Shown: positions 16,341-27,383 of the stretch, piece after piece
Layout of the letters: the number at the start of each line of letters is the position of its first letter
Numbering within the stretch: the first letter of the stretch is position 1
NCBI GenBank assembly: GCA_009909035.1
Contig: JAAAOB010000146.1
Span: 1 to 58,182 of the forward strand
Direction of reading: 5' to 3'
DNA: 58,182 nt
Source: Bacteroidota bacterium
GTDB lineage: Bacteria > Bacteroidota > Rhodothermia > Balneolales > Balneolaceae
The notes under the pieces: generated by a model
Told to the model about the DNA's origin: nothing
What the model saw: only the letters and a program-made list of their open reading frames with translations
The model's database searches: none
Program-made: the position numbers and the translations under genes

Positions 16341-19300
16341 AGCAGGTCAAAATCAAATGTTAAACCGAAATAAAAGAGAAATTCTCGTCCATATGTCACT
16401 GTATTATCGCCCGACCCGGTGATGAAATCATCCGAAAATTTGACATCAAACTCGCTGAGTCCATACGATCCATTTACGAAAAATTTTAACGGAAAGAGAT
16501 AGTGGCTGTTGAACGACATTCGGAGCTCAGCGCCAAAGCCTGACTTCAGCTGGTTGCCAACATCAAGCTGACCACCCCACCCGTTTCCTGTTTCAGCATA
16601 CAGATGAGCAAAGACTTTATCAATGGTATATGCTCCCAATTGTTGATTGATCGACTGGAACAGCGGCGTCAGGTACGATGCACGCAGAAACGCGGTGCGC
16701 CTGCCGCCAACCGAGAAAAACGGGTAAGATCGCAGCCCGGTAAGACCACCAATGTAATCCAGGTAGAAAAAATCATCGGGATTATTCAGATAGGCAAACC
16801 CCCGGGTTGTTATCATGCCGGTTCTTTCGCCGCCGAGCCCGAAACCGTACCTGTTCTTAAATTCGACGGAGTGGTTATAATCTTTTTGAAATACGGGGGA
16901 TAAAATCCCGTCGTTCACCTCAAACTCATCCAGCAGCTGACTCGGCTCAAATTTGTACGTAAATCGGCTTTTAAACCCGATCGGGGCGATATCCATGTTG
17001 CGGGAAGGCTTAATGAGTTCCGCAATGTAGGATGCTGAAAACGTGCTTCCTTTAAAGTATTGTGATGTACTGCCGGGAACAAACTGCTGTAGTTCGTCAG
17101 AAAAGAATCCATCGGTAGATACACGATAGGGAGAATAGGCAGCCCCCAGTTCAAGCAGGCTCCAGCGGTTTAGTTTGCTGCGAAGAAACAGGTTTGCCTC
17201 CCAGATGCTGTAGCGGATATCTACATTTTTGGTTTCGGGCAGGCAGGAAGTGCAGGGAAACTCTTCAATTGAGAGCCCGTCGCGCACGTTCCGTTTCAGG
17301 TTGTAAAGCTCAATACTGATCGTGGGAGACCAGCTTGTTTTGATGAATGGGATTCCGCGGTGTTCAAAGATAAGAAAAAGATCTCTGTCCAGGTCGTTCA
17401 GGCGGGATGGAGAGATAAAATCACCGACCCCATCGGTTGGGGTGGAGCCGAATCCAAAAAGTGCACCGCCGAAAATGCTGATTTTTTCTGTGACGTCCCG
17501 GGAGGAGAGGTAGGCTCCTACCTTCATGTCCCGCCATAAATTTTCACCCAGTGACCCAAAGTTACCGGCCGTAAGTAGCCTGGAATTGCTGCCCTCCAGT
17601 TTCGAGTAGTTATCAAAGCGCACAATGGGAAAAACACTCAGGCCTGTGATTGTTTCGGTATAAGGACTCCAGGTGCGGCTGTCCGGCTCAAACTCGGTTT
17701 CGATTTCAAAGTCTACTGACATGGTTGTGTCGGGAACAGCTCCAAAAGGCAGGCTGCCGAGGAATCCGTCATCTGCCCGGTTCAGTTGTTGCATACGCTC
17801 GCTGGGGGTTCCCGGTTTCCTGATATACACCTGCTGTTGACGGGGTGGAGTCATGATTATGGGGTTGTACTCATCCTTCAGCGGCGTCTTGGAAATTTTA
17901 TACCCATCGTTAACATAGTTCGAAAAGTACAATGTATCGCTCTGCACGTGGGGCATAAACGCGCCCCCGTGTACGGTCGTGATGCGCTCTGTCTCTCCGC
18001 TCTCAATATGCTCCCTGTAGATATTGAATATACCGTCCATATCTGAGGAGAAATAGAGATAGGTTCCGTCGGGGTCAATCCAGGGATCCCGAAAATCTAC
18101 AAACCGGTGGTCCGTGAGAGCGGTAGTGGAGCCGGAATTCAGATCATATTTGTAGATATTGCGGGTGCCATTTTTTGCGCCAGCCATGTAGATGGTTTCA
18201 CCGGAAGGGTGCCACACGGGCGTATAGATGGTTTCACCGCCGCTATAGTTGGTTAGCTGTGTGATTTCACTCGTCTCCAGATCAACGGTCACCAGGTTCT
18301 GGGTCCCGTCGTGCTGCTGTACAGCCACTGCGCGGCCGCCTGATGGGTGCCATGCCGGATCCTGAATTCTCTTGCTGTGGGTAATCTGTCTGCTCTCTTC
18401 GCTTTCAATGTCGAAGATATAGAGATCCTGGTAGGTTTCGCCCACCCGGTTTTTCTTCGCCCTGCTAAAGATGAGCTTGCTGCCGTCCGGAGAATATGAA
18501 AACCGGTTGCTGATGAAGTCTAATGCAAGATTTGAGCCCATGCCGTGGGAGCTGCGATACTGCTGGTCGGAGTCGAGCTGCTGGGTACCGCCCAGATCTT
18601 CAACTGCCACGATTGATGAGTCACTCCGAAGAATAAGCGCTGTTTGTCCCGAATCTCTCCCCCGGTTTGTCAGGTAGGCGATGGAAGAGGAGTCGGGGCT
18701 GAACTGAGGATAAAAATTAAAGAACCCATCCGGCTCAACGTGGGTATATTCAACCGGGTCAATTTGTGAGATTTGATCGTTGTAAAAGGTTTTTCGTTCG
18801 GCTATCCAGTCTTCAAACAGGGCCTGACCACTGATGTTGGTAGCCGCTTTTATGACTTTTGAAAAATCGGTTTTTCCACTTTCGGCAGCTGCATTCGTAA
18901 TATCGGAGATGACCTGTTCGCCGAAACGCTCCACAAGGTAGATGACGAAGGCAAATCCCTGGTTGTAGTTGGTTTCACGCTCAATGCTTGTCTTAGACGT
19001 AAAAATGCCCATCTCCGTAAACCCAAGATAGGTGTCGTTGAGGATGCGTGATCGCAGCAGCATATCCCTGTGGGAGTCCCAGTAGTCGTAGGTGAGGCCG
19101 GAGCGCTGGTATTGAGCGGTGCCCTCGGCAAACCAAGCCGGAATGGCTACGGTGGCAAACGGCAGCGTCACGATTCCGTTGGGAAATCCATACAGCACAT
19201 CCGGCCGGCGGACATCCTCGTACGAGAGCCATTGAAAATAGATGGCGGGAATGGTTTTAGAGCGGGTCATGGATGCCTGTAGCTGCACAATATGGGTAAA

Positions 19301-19702
19301 TTCATGTGTAATAACATTGCGCATCCAATCGTGGGTACCGCGCAGGGGGGTATCGAGTGCAGGCACCCAAATCTCAATTTTGTCGTCAAAAAAGAAAGCG
19401 GCCCCGTTCGAATAATCTTGCCTGTCGCGAAGTACGATGCTGATTTTTCGATCCGGTTCGTAATCGTAAAGAGAGGTGACCGGGTCGTAGATCTCTTCGG
19501 CAACTTTCGAGGCTACCTGTGCACTCCTCTCACTTCCTTCCTGGTAATGCACCAAAAACTGCTCTCCCTCAATGGTGAACCAGGGGAGATGATTTTGCGG
19601 ATAATCGTAAAATTGCGGGCTGGTTTGGGCCACTGCTCCTGCCGTCCATAGCAGTGCTATGATGGTAAACATCAGCCGATATGTTGTTCGATGAAAATTC
19701 AC
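16337..19702 (-). CDS. Giant exported metallopeptidase, beta-propeller and outer-membrane barrel protein
   Basis: A 1121-residue protein with a signal peptide (residues 1-25). Residues ~40-230 form a peptidase-MA-like domain whose zinc site is HEFTH (His133, Glu134, His137), with Glu193 in PAWFAEGTAQYQ as the likely third ligand. Residues ~330-620 contain TolB/PD40-type propeller repeats, seen as SPDSSSIAYLTN, SPDGSKLIFS, HPSGGRAVAV, HPSGETIYMAG and DPDGTYLYFSSD. The last ~400 residues are aromatic-rich alternating strands ending in FLFYFGLTFDFDLL, as in BamA-like barrels. The catalytic residues look intact, in contrast to the M6 protein encoded directly upstream, whose stop codon abuts this start. 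The substrate is unknown. Confidence 0.8.
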   Translation of the reverse strand: MNFHRTTYRLMFTIIALLWTAGAVAQTSPQFYDYPQNHLPWFTIEGEQFLVHYQEGSERSAQVASKVAEEIYDPVTSLYDYEPDRKISIVLRDRQDYSNGAAFFFDDKIEIWVPALDTPLRGTHDWMRNVITHEFTHIVQLQASMTRSKTIPAIYFQWLSYEDVRRPDVLYGFPNGIVTLPFATVAIPAWFAEGTAQYQRSGLTYDYWDSHRDMLLRSRILNDTYLGFTEMGIFTSKTSIERETNYNQGFAFVIYLVERFGEQVISDITNAAAESGKTDFSKVIKAATNISGQALFEDWIAERKTFYNDQISQIDPVEYTHVEPDGFFNFYPQFSPDSSSIAYLTNRGRDSGQTALILRSDSSIVAVEDLGGTQQLDSDQQYRSSHGMGSNLALDFISNRFSYSPDGSKLIFSRAKKNRVGETYQDLYIFDIESEESRQITHSKRIQDPAWHPSGGRAVAVQQHDGTQNLVTVDLETSEITQLTNYSGGETIYTPVWHPSGETIYMAGAKNGTRNIYKYDLNSGSTTALTDHRFVDFRDPWIDPDGTYLYFSSDMDGIFNIYREHIESGETERITTVHGGAFMPHVQSDTLYFSNYVNDGYKISKTPLKDEYNPIIMTPPRQQQVYIRKPGTPSERMQQLNRADDGFLGSLPFGAVPDTTMSVDFEIETEFEPDSRTWSPYTETITGLSVFPIVRFDNYSKLEGSNSRLLTAGNFGSLGENLWRDMKVGAYLSSRDVTEKISIFGGALFGFGSTPTDGVGDFISPSRLNDLDRDLFLIFEHRGIPFIKTSWSPTISIELYNLKRNVRDGLSIEEFPCTSCLPETKNVDIRYSIWEANLFLRSKLNRWSLLELGAAYSPYRVSTDGFFSDELQQFVPGSTSQYFKGSTFSASYIAELIKPSRNMDIAPIGFKSRFTYKFEPSQLLDEFEVNDGILSPVFQKDYNHSVEFKNRYGFGLGGERTGMITTRGFAYLNNPDDFFYLDYIGGLTGLRSYPFFSVGGRRTAFLRASYLTPLFQSINQQLGAYTIDKVFAHLYAETGNGWGGQLDVGNQLKSGFGAELRMSFNSHYLFPLKFFVNGSYGLSEFDVKFSDDFITGSGDNTVTYGREFLFYFGLTFDFDLL

Positions 19703-22700
19703 TTATTTGGCAATGGCTATTTTTATGCGTTTGCGCTCGGTCTCTCCGTTTACGCTGGCTGTAATTACGGCAATGTATCCGCCGCTGCCCCATGAGGAGG
19801 TATTCACTGAAATCTCTTCCGGACCTCCACCACTGGATCTGACCGTACGATCGAAGATCAGCCGCCCGCTCATGGTGGTTATTTCAATCTGAACATCACC
19901 GGGAGCCGCCGTTTGGTAGCGAATAAACGTTTCATCCCGAGCGGGGTTCGGCCAGTTGTACGTTTCATTATCATTTAAAAGACCAAATTCGGGCCGTGCC
20001 GGTGGTTCAGACAACAGCCGGCCCGTAAGTTTATTGTTCCCGCTATTTCCATACCGCGAGCTCCACAACACCCGGCCCATGGTTGGAAAATTCCAGACAC
20101 GTAAATCTCCGTTCTGACTGACAGCCGTGAGATAATTATTGATCACGGACGGGTTCACCGGTTGATCTTCCTGGTCTGCAATCCCGCCAACAAGCAGCGG
20201 AAACCCATCCAGCAGCGAACCGTTTTGGCTGTAGGCATACAGATTGTTGGACTGCCGGTCCAGCCCGGTGATGATTATTTCGAACTCGCTGTCTCCGTCA
20301 AGATCGGCTACCAGGGGGGTTCCCGTAAAGCGGACGCCATCCGGGGGAACTATCGGGAAGCCGGAGAGTACCGCCCCTTTCAAATTTTTCGCGGTCAGAT
20401 GGTTTTCGGATCGGTCAACAAAAAGAAAATCTACGCTTCCCGATTTATCAATATCGGCGAGGGCAGGCCACCCCATCCGTGGAGAGCTGTTGATCAATCG
20501 GCTTTCAACCCCGTCAGGTCCCGGTTCAAAGAGAATCAAATCGTTTTCAAGGAATAGAAACGTAAGAAAACCACCATCTGTCTGTTCAATGAGACCGATA
20601 TGCCGCCGAGAGGGCTGACTGAGCGCCGGGCCGGAAACTGTAAAGGTCTCTCCGGGAGTGATCAGTTCGATCTCCCCGCTATTCGATATTGAAGATTCAT
20701 ATCCACGAATTGTCTCCGACCGATAGCCGGCGGAAGTGTAGAAGTTTTCGTCAATCGTTTGTGACGTGATGACGGCCCGGGCCGGTGTGCCGTCAAATTG
20801 CAATATATCGGAATTAGGAGAACTAATTAGTCCGTCGTTTGGCTCAGCCTGGAACGTCCAACGTTCAGTGAATTCAGCTTCATTTTCTTCCAGAACAGAT
20901 ACCGCCATACGCTGGTCCGAGGCTTCAGGGTTTGGTGCAACCGTAATGGTACCGGTACTTTGATTATAGACGGGTTGTTGATGAGACGATTCGCCGGTAA
21001 GAAATGGGGTCAAATCACCCTGTGACTTCCGGAATAAAACACCATCACGAGCAGGCAAAATAAACTCTGACTCTCGTCCGGTGGAAAAAATCGAAAGAGG
21101 GTAGCGGCTCCAGTAGGGATCGTTGGCCGGCGTTGAAAAGTTGAATGGCAGGTTCTGCACAACATCTTCTGCTTCGTACAATTCTCCGCCGATGTTTACC
21201 GGCTGAATCCGGAACGAGGCAGAGGGGAGATTCTCAGAAAATTCGAATAGTTCAAAAGCTGATTTGGCACCGGAGTTGCTATCGTTGCTGGGCGTGGTAT
21301 CGGGGCCAAACCGGTTTTCGTAGAGCGTAATAGTGCCGGTTGGAGTGATTACGGAGGCATCATTTCCATTCCACCAAAAATCAAATGCAGTACCGTTCAC
21401 GTCGTTTTCAAAAAACCCGATAGCTGTGGGCCGGCCGATATCTTGTGCACCATCCGCCTCCATGAGCCGGACGCCCCTGCGCTCGGGATCGCTGTTAATT
21501 CCAACACCGGCCGCAAGCCGGTTGTTGATGATGCCTTCATCAATATGCCAAATCAGAATTCCCCCGTTGAGAATACGATCATCACCGGCATTGTCGTCGG
21601 TGTCATCAAGAAATTCAGAGATTCCGCCCGGAAGCGCAAAATCGTAATTGGAGACATTGGTCACGACCCCCGCCTCAAGTTGTTCGGCAAAATCGGATTG
21701 TTGAAAAACAAAGCTGGTGTCGCTGTTGGTAAACGTTTGTTGTACGGATGACCCGTCGGGCCTCCGGATGGTAAGTGTTGTGCCCTGTTCTCCGGCTTCG
21801 CGATGCCGATTTTCCACGAGGAAATATTCGGATGAGGAGAGGGATACCCTGGCAATACTATTCTGCTGATTCAGTGATGATGCTGGTAGTTCGATTGCGC
21901 TCTCTTCTGCAAATCCTGTCTCAAACGGCTCAGCCCATCCCATATGGATTTTTTCCCATGCGGAAAGTTCGGGGGGGAAAAGACCGTTGTAGGCAAAAAT
22001 TCCCGCGCCATCCATCAATCCAAAACGCCCGATGCCCGACTCGCCGTTATCGGTATTAAACAGATCCGGAAGGCCGAGATGACTGCCGATTTGGGCTGTA
22101 ACCATGCCGTTGGTTGAGAGTTGCAAAAGCACGTCGGCCCCGGTTACGTCTTCACCAACGCGGGTCAGCGTGCGCGGAAGGATGAGGGTATTATCCACAA
22201 GCAGGTTTCCGCCATCAATTGGGAACCCGCTGAACGACGGGTCATTAAACAGCTGGCGGAAGGCGTTTTTGCTGAGGTAAACGGATGGAATATCCTGGGG
22301 CGTTTTATCCAGTACGGTTCCCGTGAGCTCAATATCTCGCCCAACGCCAGCATGGAAAAGGACAAAGGCGATGTTGTCAGAGGGCCCCAGGTCTATATCA
22401 AGAGAACCAGCTTGGGCAACACTGTTCCAGGCATCCTGCGCAAACTCGGCCAGCGGTTCCGATGAGGGATCAAATCCAACCGGGGAGTATCTTGCCATTT
22501 TGGCCGGGAGCTGAAACACCGATTCCAGAACAGTATAGTCTATCTGCAATTTACCGCCTGACATCTTTTCAAAATAGTTTTTAGCAAACTCCAGGTGAGA
22601 CTCAAAATACTGTTGGTTGTGCGGAAGAGGATCGATGGTGACATCACTGCTTTCAAGGTAGGGAATTCCCTGCTGCGTAAATGTGCCGTCACCGGAGGTG

Positions 22701-22912
22701 AAGCGTGTGGTGTCGGGCTGAAATTCCACCATGGCAGCGATGATATGTAGCGTGCCTTCGGTCAGCTGCGATTGCTGTGCGCCTGGTGATGATTCTATTT
22801 GTACAAACGGTTTTTCGAGCGCCTGGGAATAGGCCGGAGCAGCAGTCCATAAAAATAAAAAAAGCAGTGCAGACATTTTGTGTGCACTGCTCATCCAATT
22901 CGAAAATCCCAT
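19703..22912 (-). CDS. M6 peptidase-like exported protein with degenerate active site and T9SS sorting tail
   Basis: A 1069-residue protein with a signal peptide (MSALLFLFLWTAAPAYSQ). Its N-terminal half matches M6 (immune inhibitor A-type) metallopeptidases: MVEFQPDTTRF, YFEKMSGGKLQ, a SHLGLPDLFN motif, and GRFGLMDG with ELSAWEKIHMGW. Where active members read HEFGHFLGLPD this one reads AQIGSHLGLPD (residues 273-283), so His, Glu and the second His are replaced by Ala, Gln and Ser. The C-terminus is a T9SS type A sorting domain (YNWPNPARDETFIRY ... ITTMSGRLI ... GGYIAVITASVNGE). It should be carried to the cell surface by PorU/PorV. The ATG giving MGFSNW is chosen because the earlier one would overlap porV; starts at 22894 or 22876 also leave a signal peptide. 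Confidence 0.82.
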   Translation of the reverse strand: MGFSNWMSSAHKMSALLFLFLWTAAPAYSQALEKPFVQIESSPGAQQSQLTEGTLHIIAAMVEFQPDTTRFTSGDGTFTQQGIPYLESSDVTIDPLPHNQQYFESHLEFAKNYFEKMSGGKLQIDYTVLESVFQLPAKMARYSPVGFDPSSEPLAEFAQDAWNSVAQAGSLDIDLGPSDNIAFVLFHAGVGRDIELTGTVLDKTPQDIPSVYLSKNAFRQLFNDPSFSGFPIDGGNLLVDNTLILPRTLTRVGEDVTGADVLLQLSTNGMVTAQIGSHLGLPDLFNTDNGESGIGRFGLMDGAGIFAYNGLFPPELSAWEKIHMGWAEPFETGFAEESAIELPASSLNQQNSIARVSLSSSEYFLVENRHREAGEQGTTLTIRRPDGSSVQQTFTNSDTSFVFQQSDFAEQLEAGVVTNVSNYDFALPGGISEFLDDTDDNAGDDRILNGGILIWHIDEGIINNRLAAGVGINSDPERRGVRLMEADGAQDIGRPTAIGFFENDVNGTAFDFWWNGNDASVITPTGTITLYENRFGPDTTPSNDSNSGAKSAFELFEFSENLPSASFRIQPVNIGGELYEAEDVVQNLPFNFSTPANDPYWSRYPLSIFSTGRESEFILPARDGVLFRKSQGDLTPFLTGESSHQQPVYNQSTGTITVAPNPEASDQRMAVSVLEENEAEFTERWTFQAEPNDGLISSPNSDILQFDGTPARAVITSQTIDENFYTSAGYRSETIRGYESSISNSGEIELITPGETFTVSGPALSQPSRRHIGLIEQTDGGFLTFLFLENDLILFEPGPDGVESRLINSSPRMGWPALADIDKSGSVDFLFVDRSENHLTAKNLKGAVLSGFPIVPPDGVRFTGTPLVADLDGDSEFEIIITGLDRQSNNLYAYSQNGSLLDGFPLLVGGIADQEDQPVNPSVINNYLTAVSQNGDLRVWNFPTMGRVLWSSRYGNSGNNKLTGRLLSEPPARPEFGLLNDNETYNWPNPARDETFIRYQTAAPGDVQIEITTMSGRLIFDRTVRSSGGGPEEISVNTSSWGSGGYIAVITASVNGETERKRIKIAIAK

Positions 22913-22937
22913 ACAAGGCCGCCGAAAATTTAAATAC

Positions 22938-24074
22938 TTAGTTAAAGGTAAGTAACAGGCTGAGTCGAATTGTGTCTGCAAGAGGGTGATCCTCTTCAAG
23001 AGTGTAAATGTAGCTGAAGTCTACTCCAACAACATTATACCGAAGTCCGGCGCCAAAGGTCAGAAACTCCCGGTTTCCATTATTTTCGTGTTCATAGTAG
23101 TATCCGCCGCGGAGTGCAAACTGTTTGTTGTACCAGTATTCGAACCCGGTGCCGATCATCAGCTGGTCAATCAGGCTTAGCGATATATTTTCGACTCCCT
23201 GGTCCTGTTCGAACGTGCCCCAGGATCGAAAGAGGGCCTCAATAGAATTCATGGCTTCGAAAGTGCCGCCGCCCTCTTCATCACCGCTCACCCTCTCGTT
23301 GCGCGCCATAATTTTAGAAATATCGTTGGCTATGGTGATGGTGTTAAATCCGCGGGAATCGAGCTCCGTTGTAAAAGCCCAGCCGGCACGTAGTACGGTT
23401 GGTAGGGGATCTTTCTGTGCCTCGTCAGTATATTGGATGCTGGGGCCAAGATTGGAGAGATTGAATCCGGCGTTGATGTTGGCATCTCGTCCTCCGAGTG
23501 AAAAAGGATTGGACTTGTAGAGTGCCGCCAGGTCTACACCCACACTTGCCCCCGGGCTGATCGACTGCCCGTCTACATCGCCGCTGGCCAGTGAACTGTA
23601 AATAAATCGGAAACCGGTTCCCAGGGCAAAATTCTCCGAAAGTTCAAAGCCGTAGGAGAGTCCACCGGCCAGTTCAAAACTATTAAACCGTCCGAGATCG
23701 ATATTCTGGGAATCCCTTCGCTCCTGTTCACCGAGATTCAGAAAGGTAATATGCCCGCCGATGGTGCCGATTCCCTCGACATAGTAGGTGCCGACCAGGT
23801 AATCGTAAAACAGGTCGGCATTAAAAGCCGGCAGCCAGTTGGCATGCGTAATACTGATCTGGTTTTTGCTTTGATAGGCCAGCCCGGCCGGGTTCCAGAA
23901 TATGGCGGAGGCATTATCAGCAATAGCAACGCCGGTGTTTCCCATACCGGCTCCGCGCGAGTCGGGTTCAATCTGCAGGAAAGGGACGGCCGTAATGCCA
24001 ACCTGGGCAACCGAAGGAATGGAAACACCCAATAAAAACAAGGTGGTGAAGAGTGTTAAAACTGATTTTCGCAT
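22938..24074 (-). CDS. porV: PorV (LptO) outer-membrane beta-barrel, T9SS attachment complex
   Basis: A 378-residue outer-membrane barrel of the PorV/LptO family (FadL-like fold), with a signal peptide ending at SVAQ. Family features are the N-terminal LQIEPDSRGAGMGNTGVAIADNASAIFWNPAGLA, the THANWLPAF segment, ASVGVDLAALYK, and the C-terminal LTFGAGLRYNVVGVDFSYIY with a terminal aromatic-type strand (SLLLTFN). PorV accepts T9SS cargo leaving the SprA/Sov translocon and passes it to the sortase PorU. Its position 56 bp after porU and 25 bp before a gene for sorting-tail cargo fits that role. Confidence 0.9.
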   Translation of the reverse strand: MRKSVLTLFTTLFLLGVSIPSVAQVGITAVPFLQIEPDSRGAGMGNTGVAIADNASAIFWNPAGLAYQSKNQISITHANWLPAFNADLFYDYLVGTYYVEGIGTIGGHITFLNLGEQERRDSQNIDLGRFNSFELAGGLSYGFELSENFALGTGFRFIYSSLASGDVDGQSISPGASVGVDLAALYKSNPFSLGGRDANINAGFNLSNLGPSIQYTDEAQKDPLPTVLRAGWAFTTELDSRGFNTITIANDISKIMARNERVSGDEEGGGTFEAMNSIEALFRSWGTFEQDQGVENISLSLIDQLMIGTGFEYWYNKQFALRGGYYYEHENNGNREFLTFGAGLRYNVVGVDFSYIYTLEEDHPLADTIRLSLLLTFN

Positions 24075-24961
24075 AGTAGGGTTTAATTTTTTGATAAATA
24101 TAACGGAAAATATTCTTTTTTAATGTGTACTTATCTGATTATGACAAGTTTTTCGATTTTTTCCTTGGTTTGCTTTCCTTCTGGGGTATCTGCTCCAACC
24201 CTAAGCACATAAATATAAGTACCGTTAGCCAAGCGATCATAATCCCTGTCAAGACCATTCCATTCAATGTTAGCATAAGAATTTGAGGTTATTTGTGATT
24301 CTTGAAGATGCATTACCGGTAGTCCGCTCAATGTATATATGCGAATGCTAATATCGAGCATCGTACCGGGTTGATTGTGTTCGAACACGAAGCGTGTTTT
24401 GCTGCTCATCGGGTTTGGGTAGTTGTATACATTCCGGATTTCCAGCTGTTGGCTGTCGGCAACTTCAAAATGGATCGTTGCCTCTTCAGGATTGTTGTAT
24501 ACGTCCCAAGCCCGTACGGTTAACGTGTAGCTCCCTTGTGGCAGATCATCGAGGGGGTACTCGATTCGCCCTTTTCGAAAATCGTCCAGGTTACTTTGGT
24601 AAAACTCATTTAGCACGATCGTTTCCCGCGGACGGGTATTGATGGTTGCAATGACTTCATGACCCACACCGGTTCCGGTTGTATTGATGCCGGCTTCATC
24701 TTCCAGGTCAACTATCAGTGTGGAGGAGCTGCCTACCAGGTTTCCGTTTACAAAGTTGGGGTCGTTCAGGTACAGATCGATCTCAGGTCCTTCATTGTCG
24801 TCCGGCGCCTCATCATTAACGCCGTTGAATATGATATTATCGACTGAACCTGATCCATCTAAACCACTTGAATTTGTGTAGGCTAATATCCGTCCTCTTT
24901 GGTCAGAAAAGGTAATGTCGCGTGGAACAATAAACTCGCTGCTGAATGTGCCGTTTGTTAC

Positions 24962-24969
24962 GGATGGAT
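24962..24969. repeat. 4-bp tandem duplication (GGAT x2) at the second porU frameshift
   Basis: On the minus strand the sequence reads GTATCCATCCGTAACAAAC. With one ATCC removed the codons give VSVTNGTFSSEF, which is PorU-like and joins the central and C-terminal frames. With both copies the frame instead runs through unrelated residues to a stop at 24903. Confidence 0.75.
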
Positions 24970-27383
24970 ACCCGCCCGTTGAACAGGATATCGTTCTCCA
25001 CGCTGTAGCGGCAGCCCGGCTGGAAGCACCGGTCCTCCCTGACCCACTCCTTATCCGGCAGGTTAACGATCCGTTCCGAGTCGTACACGGTTAGATTGGT
25101 CTCGCCGTTAAAATCGGGTAGTGGATTTCCGGCAGGATCGGTCACAATTCCCTCTACCACCATTCGGTCGAGGGCGCGAACCTGCTCTACCTCATCCGGG
25201 TTTTCATTAAGGTCAAGATCATTTATTCGGGTAATCTTGGCTCGGGCTTCAGGCAATCCGATTCGTGCGGCGGGATCCCCCAACAGGATGAATTTCCGGG
25301 CATTGAACCCGGATCCCTGGCTGGTGTTTTTTGTTGACCTGTAAATATCTCCCAGCTTTCGCGGCCTTCCATCCGGGCCACGTTCAAGCATTTGACGGGT
25401 CAGCTGGATATTGAGCCCGAAATTGTTGCTGCCGGGCGATGAACTTGTAAAGACCACACGTGTGGTGGTAAATGTGGCCACGGTGCCTCCCTGTTCCCAA
25501 AGTAGTGTTTGCTCTGCACCTGAGTTTGAGTCTGCGTCATCATATCGGCCGAATTGGCACGTGGCGGTAACAAATATTGACGGCCGGTCGCGGTTGGTAA
25601 GCCGCGAGATCATATCTTCCGTAAATAGATTTTCATCAGCCAGGACAAACTGCCCGCCGTGCCCGGAGTAGTTGATGATCAGCGACCCTTCGTTAAATGC
25701 ATCTACAAAATCGTCGGTGGCTGCCGGCAGTCGGCGCCCGGCGGCGGATGTCTCAATGGGGTAGGAGAGCATATGCACCTTGTTTATTTTTGTTGCAGAC
25801 GCTGTTTTATCGATGATACGTGCAGTTCCATCGGCATTGAGCAGGTGAAGATCCCGGTTGCGATCTACCTCGGGAAAATCATCATCTGAGGCGAATGTAA
25901 AACGGGTTCGCCACGGGCCCGGTGTGGTTCCATCTTCATACTTTTTTGTCTTATCCATGATGACCCTGGCCTGGGCGGCGCTATTCACGGGAAACCGGCC
26001 GATCCCGATATCGAGGCGTTCCCGGTTTGTGAATGCCAGCCACTCTCCTTCATCATCATCCAGCAGACCGAAATAGTCGTCGCTTCCATAGCTGTTGATT
26101 CGATGGAGAGACTCATCGCTCTGGTAAGTGAAAACATGATTTTCAATAGCCCCGTCCAGCCGGTTGCGATAATCGTAGGTTGCATCACCAAAGAGGAGCA
26201 GGTGCTGCAGAGGCTCCCTGTTGGCGGCAAAGGCCTTGTCATAAAGGAATTTAACGTAGTCCCGGATGGCGGTTACATCCGGAGTTCCCGCCGAAAATTC
26301 ATTAAAGATATCCTGTTGGGTAACAACAACGGTTTCGTACCCATCTTTCCCGCGCCTGTAGTCGGCCCATTCGTTGGCAAGATCAAGAAAATCTTCGGAG
26401 GTTATGATCACGTACTCCGGAAAGGTGCTGATTCCGCGTAGATTTTGATTCTCTATTCTCTCGCCGGCCAATGGAGTAAAATAAGAGCTTTGGGCAACAA
26501 ATTGATTCTGTTCCTGGTGCTGATAGGAAAATGAATAGGTGGGTGGTGTGCCGACTACTGACAGCAGAACGGGATTGGTTGGATCTGACACCTCCATCAC
26601 CGTAGGTGTTTCGCTGAATCCCCTGAGCTGGTAGGTACCCGGCTCGCCGGCAACAGACAGCGGAGAGTAGATAAAGAGATAATCGTCTTCGGCTACCAGC
26701 TCTCGGTCATAGGTCAGCCGAATCCAGTCTATAAATCCTTCGCTTGTAGGCTCAGTGGCGTTCAGGCGAGCGGTTAGCTCAACTTGCTCGGTGGCCTGCA
26801 CCGTCTCATTGACAGAGTAGCTGCGGAGCCTTCCGGAGATTCCCTCCTCTGACCGATAGCTTCGAATTCCGGGAATTGAAGTCGATGTTCCCAGGTCTAT
26901 CCCGTTATAGGAAAAGCCGATGGTCATGGCTTGGGTGCTTCGGCCAACGAACTGAAAGTCGAGGTCCATCTGTCGGTTGGGGATGAGCCCCGGTATGGTT
27001 TGGTCAAAAATCGTGCGCCGGCGCTGTCCGTTGAGATTCAGCGTGATGCCGTACCACTCAAGGCCGGATCGAATCCTGGGCTCAGATTTCACAAGGTCCT
27101 CCTCGTACCACCTGAAGTCGCGGAATTCTGTGATGAGCGTGCCGCCGGATGATACGCTCTGTTCGGTAAGTCTAACGGAATCATCCCCCTGGGAAATGTG
27201 CAGGTAGACGTGGTGATAGTCGCTGTAGCGGTGAATCTGGTGTGTGAATGAGCCGTCATTCACATCTCGTGTGACCTGGTGGGGTGAGTCGGCGTAAAAC
27301 AGCAGCCGGTCGGATGGATCAAAGCTGCCGTCTCCTCCGCCATCAATCCGTATTGGAACCTGGCGAATCCGGGTGCGCTCAGC

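Noticed and set aside
24131..27263. Reading the porU pieces as separate functional genes
   Set aside because: The central piece lacks a signal peptide and the C-terminal piece is only the sorting-tail end; together they make one normal-length PorU.
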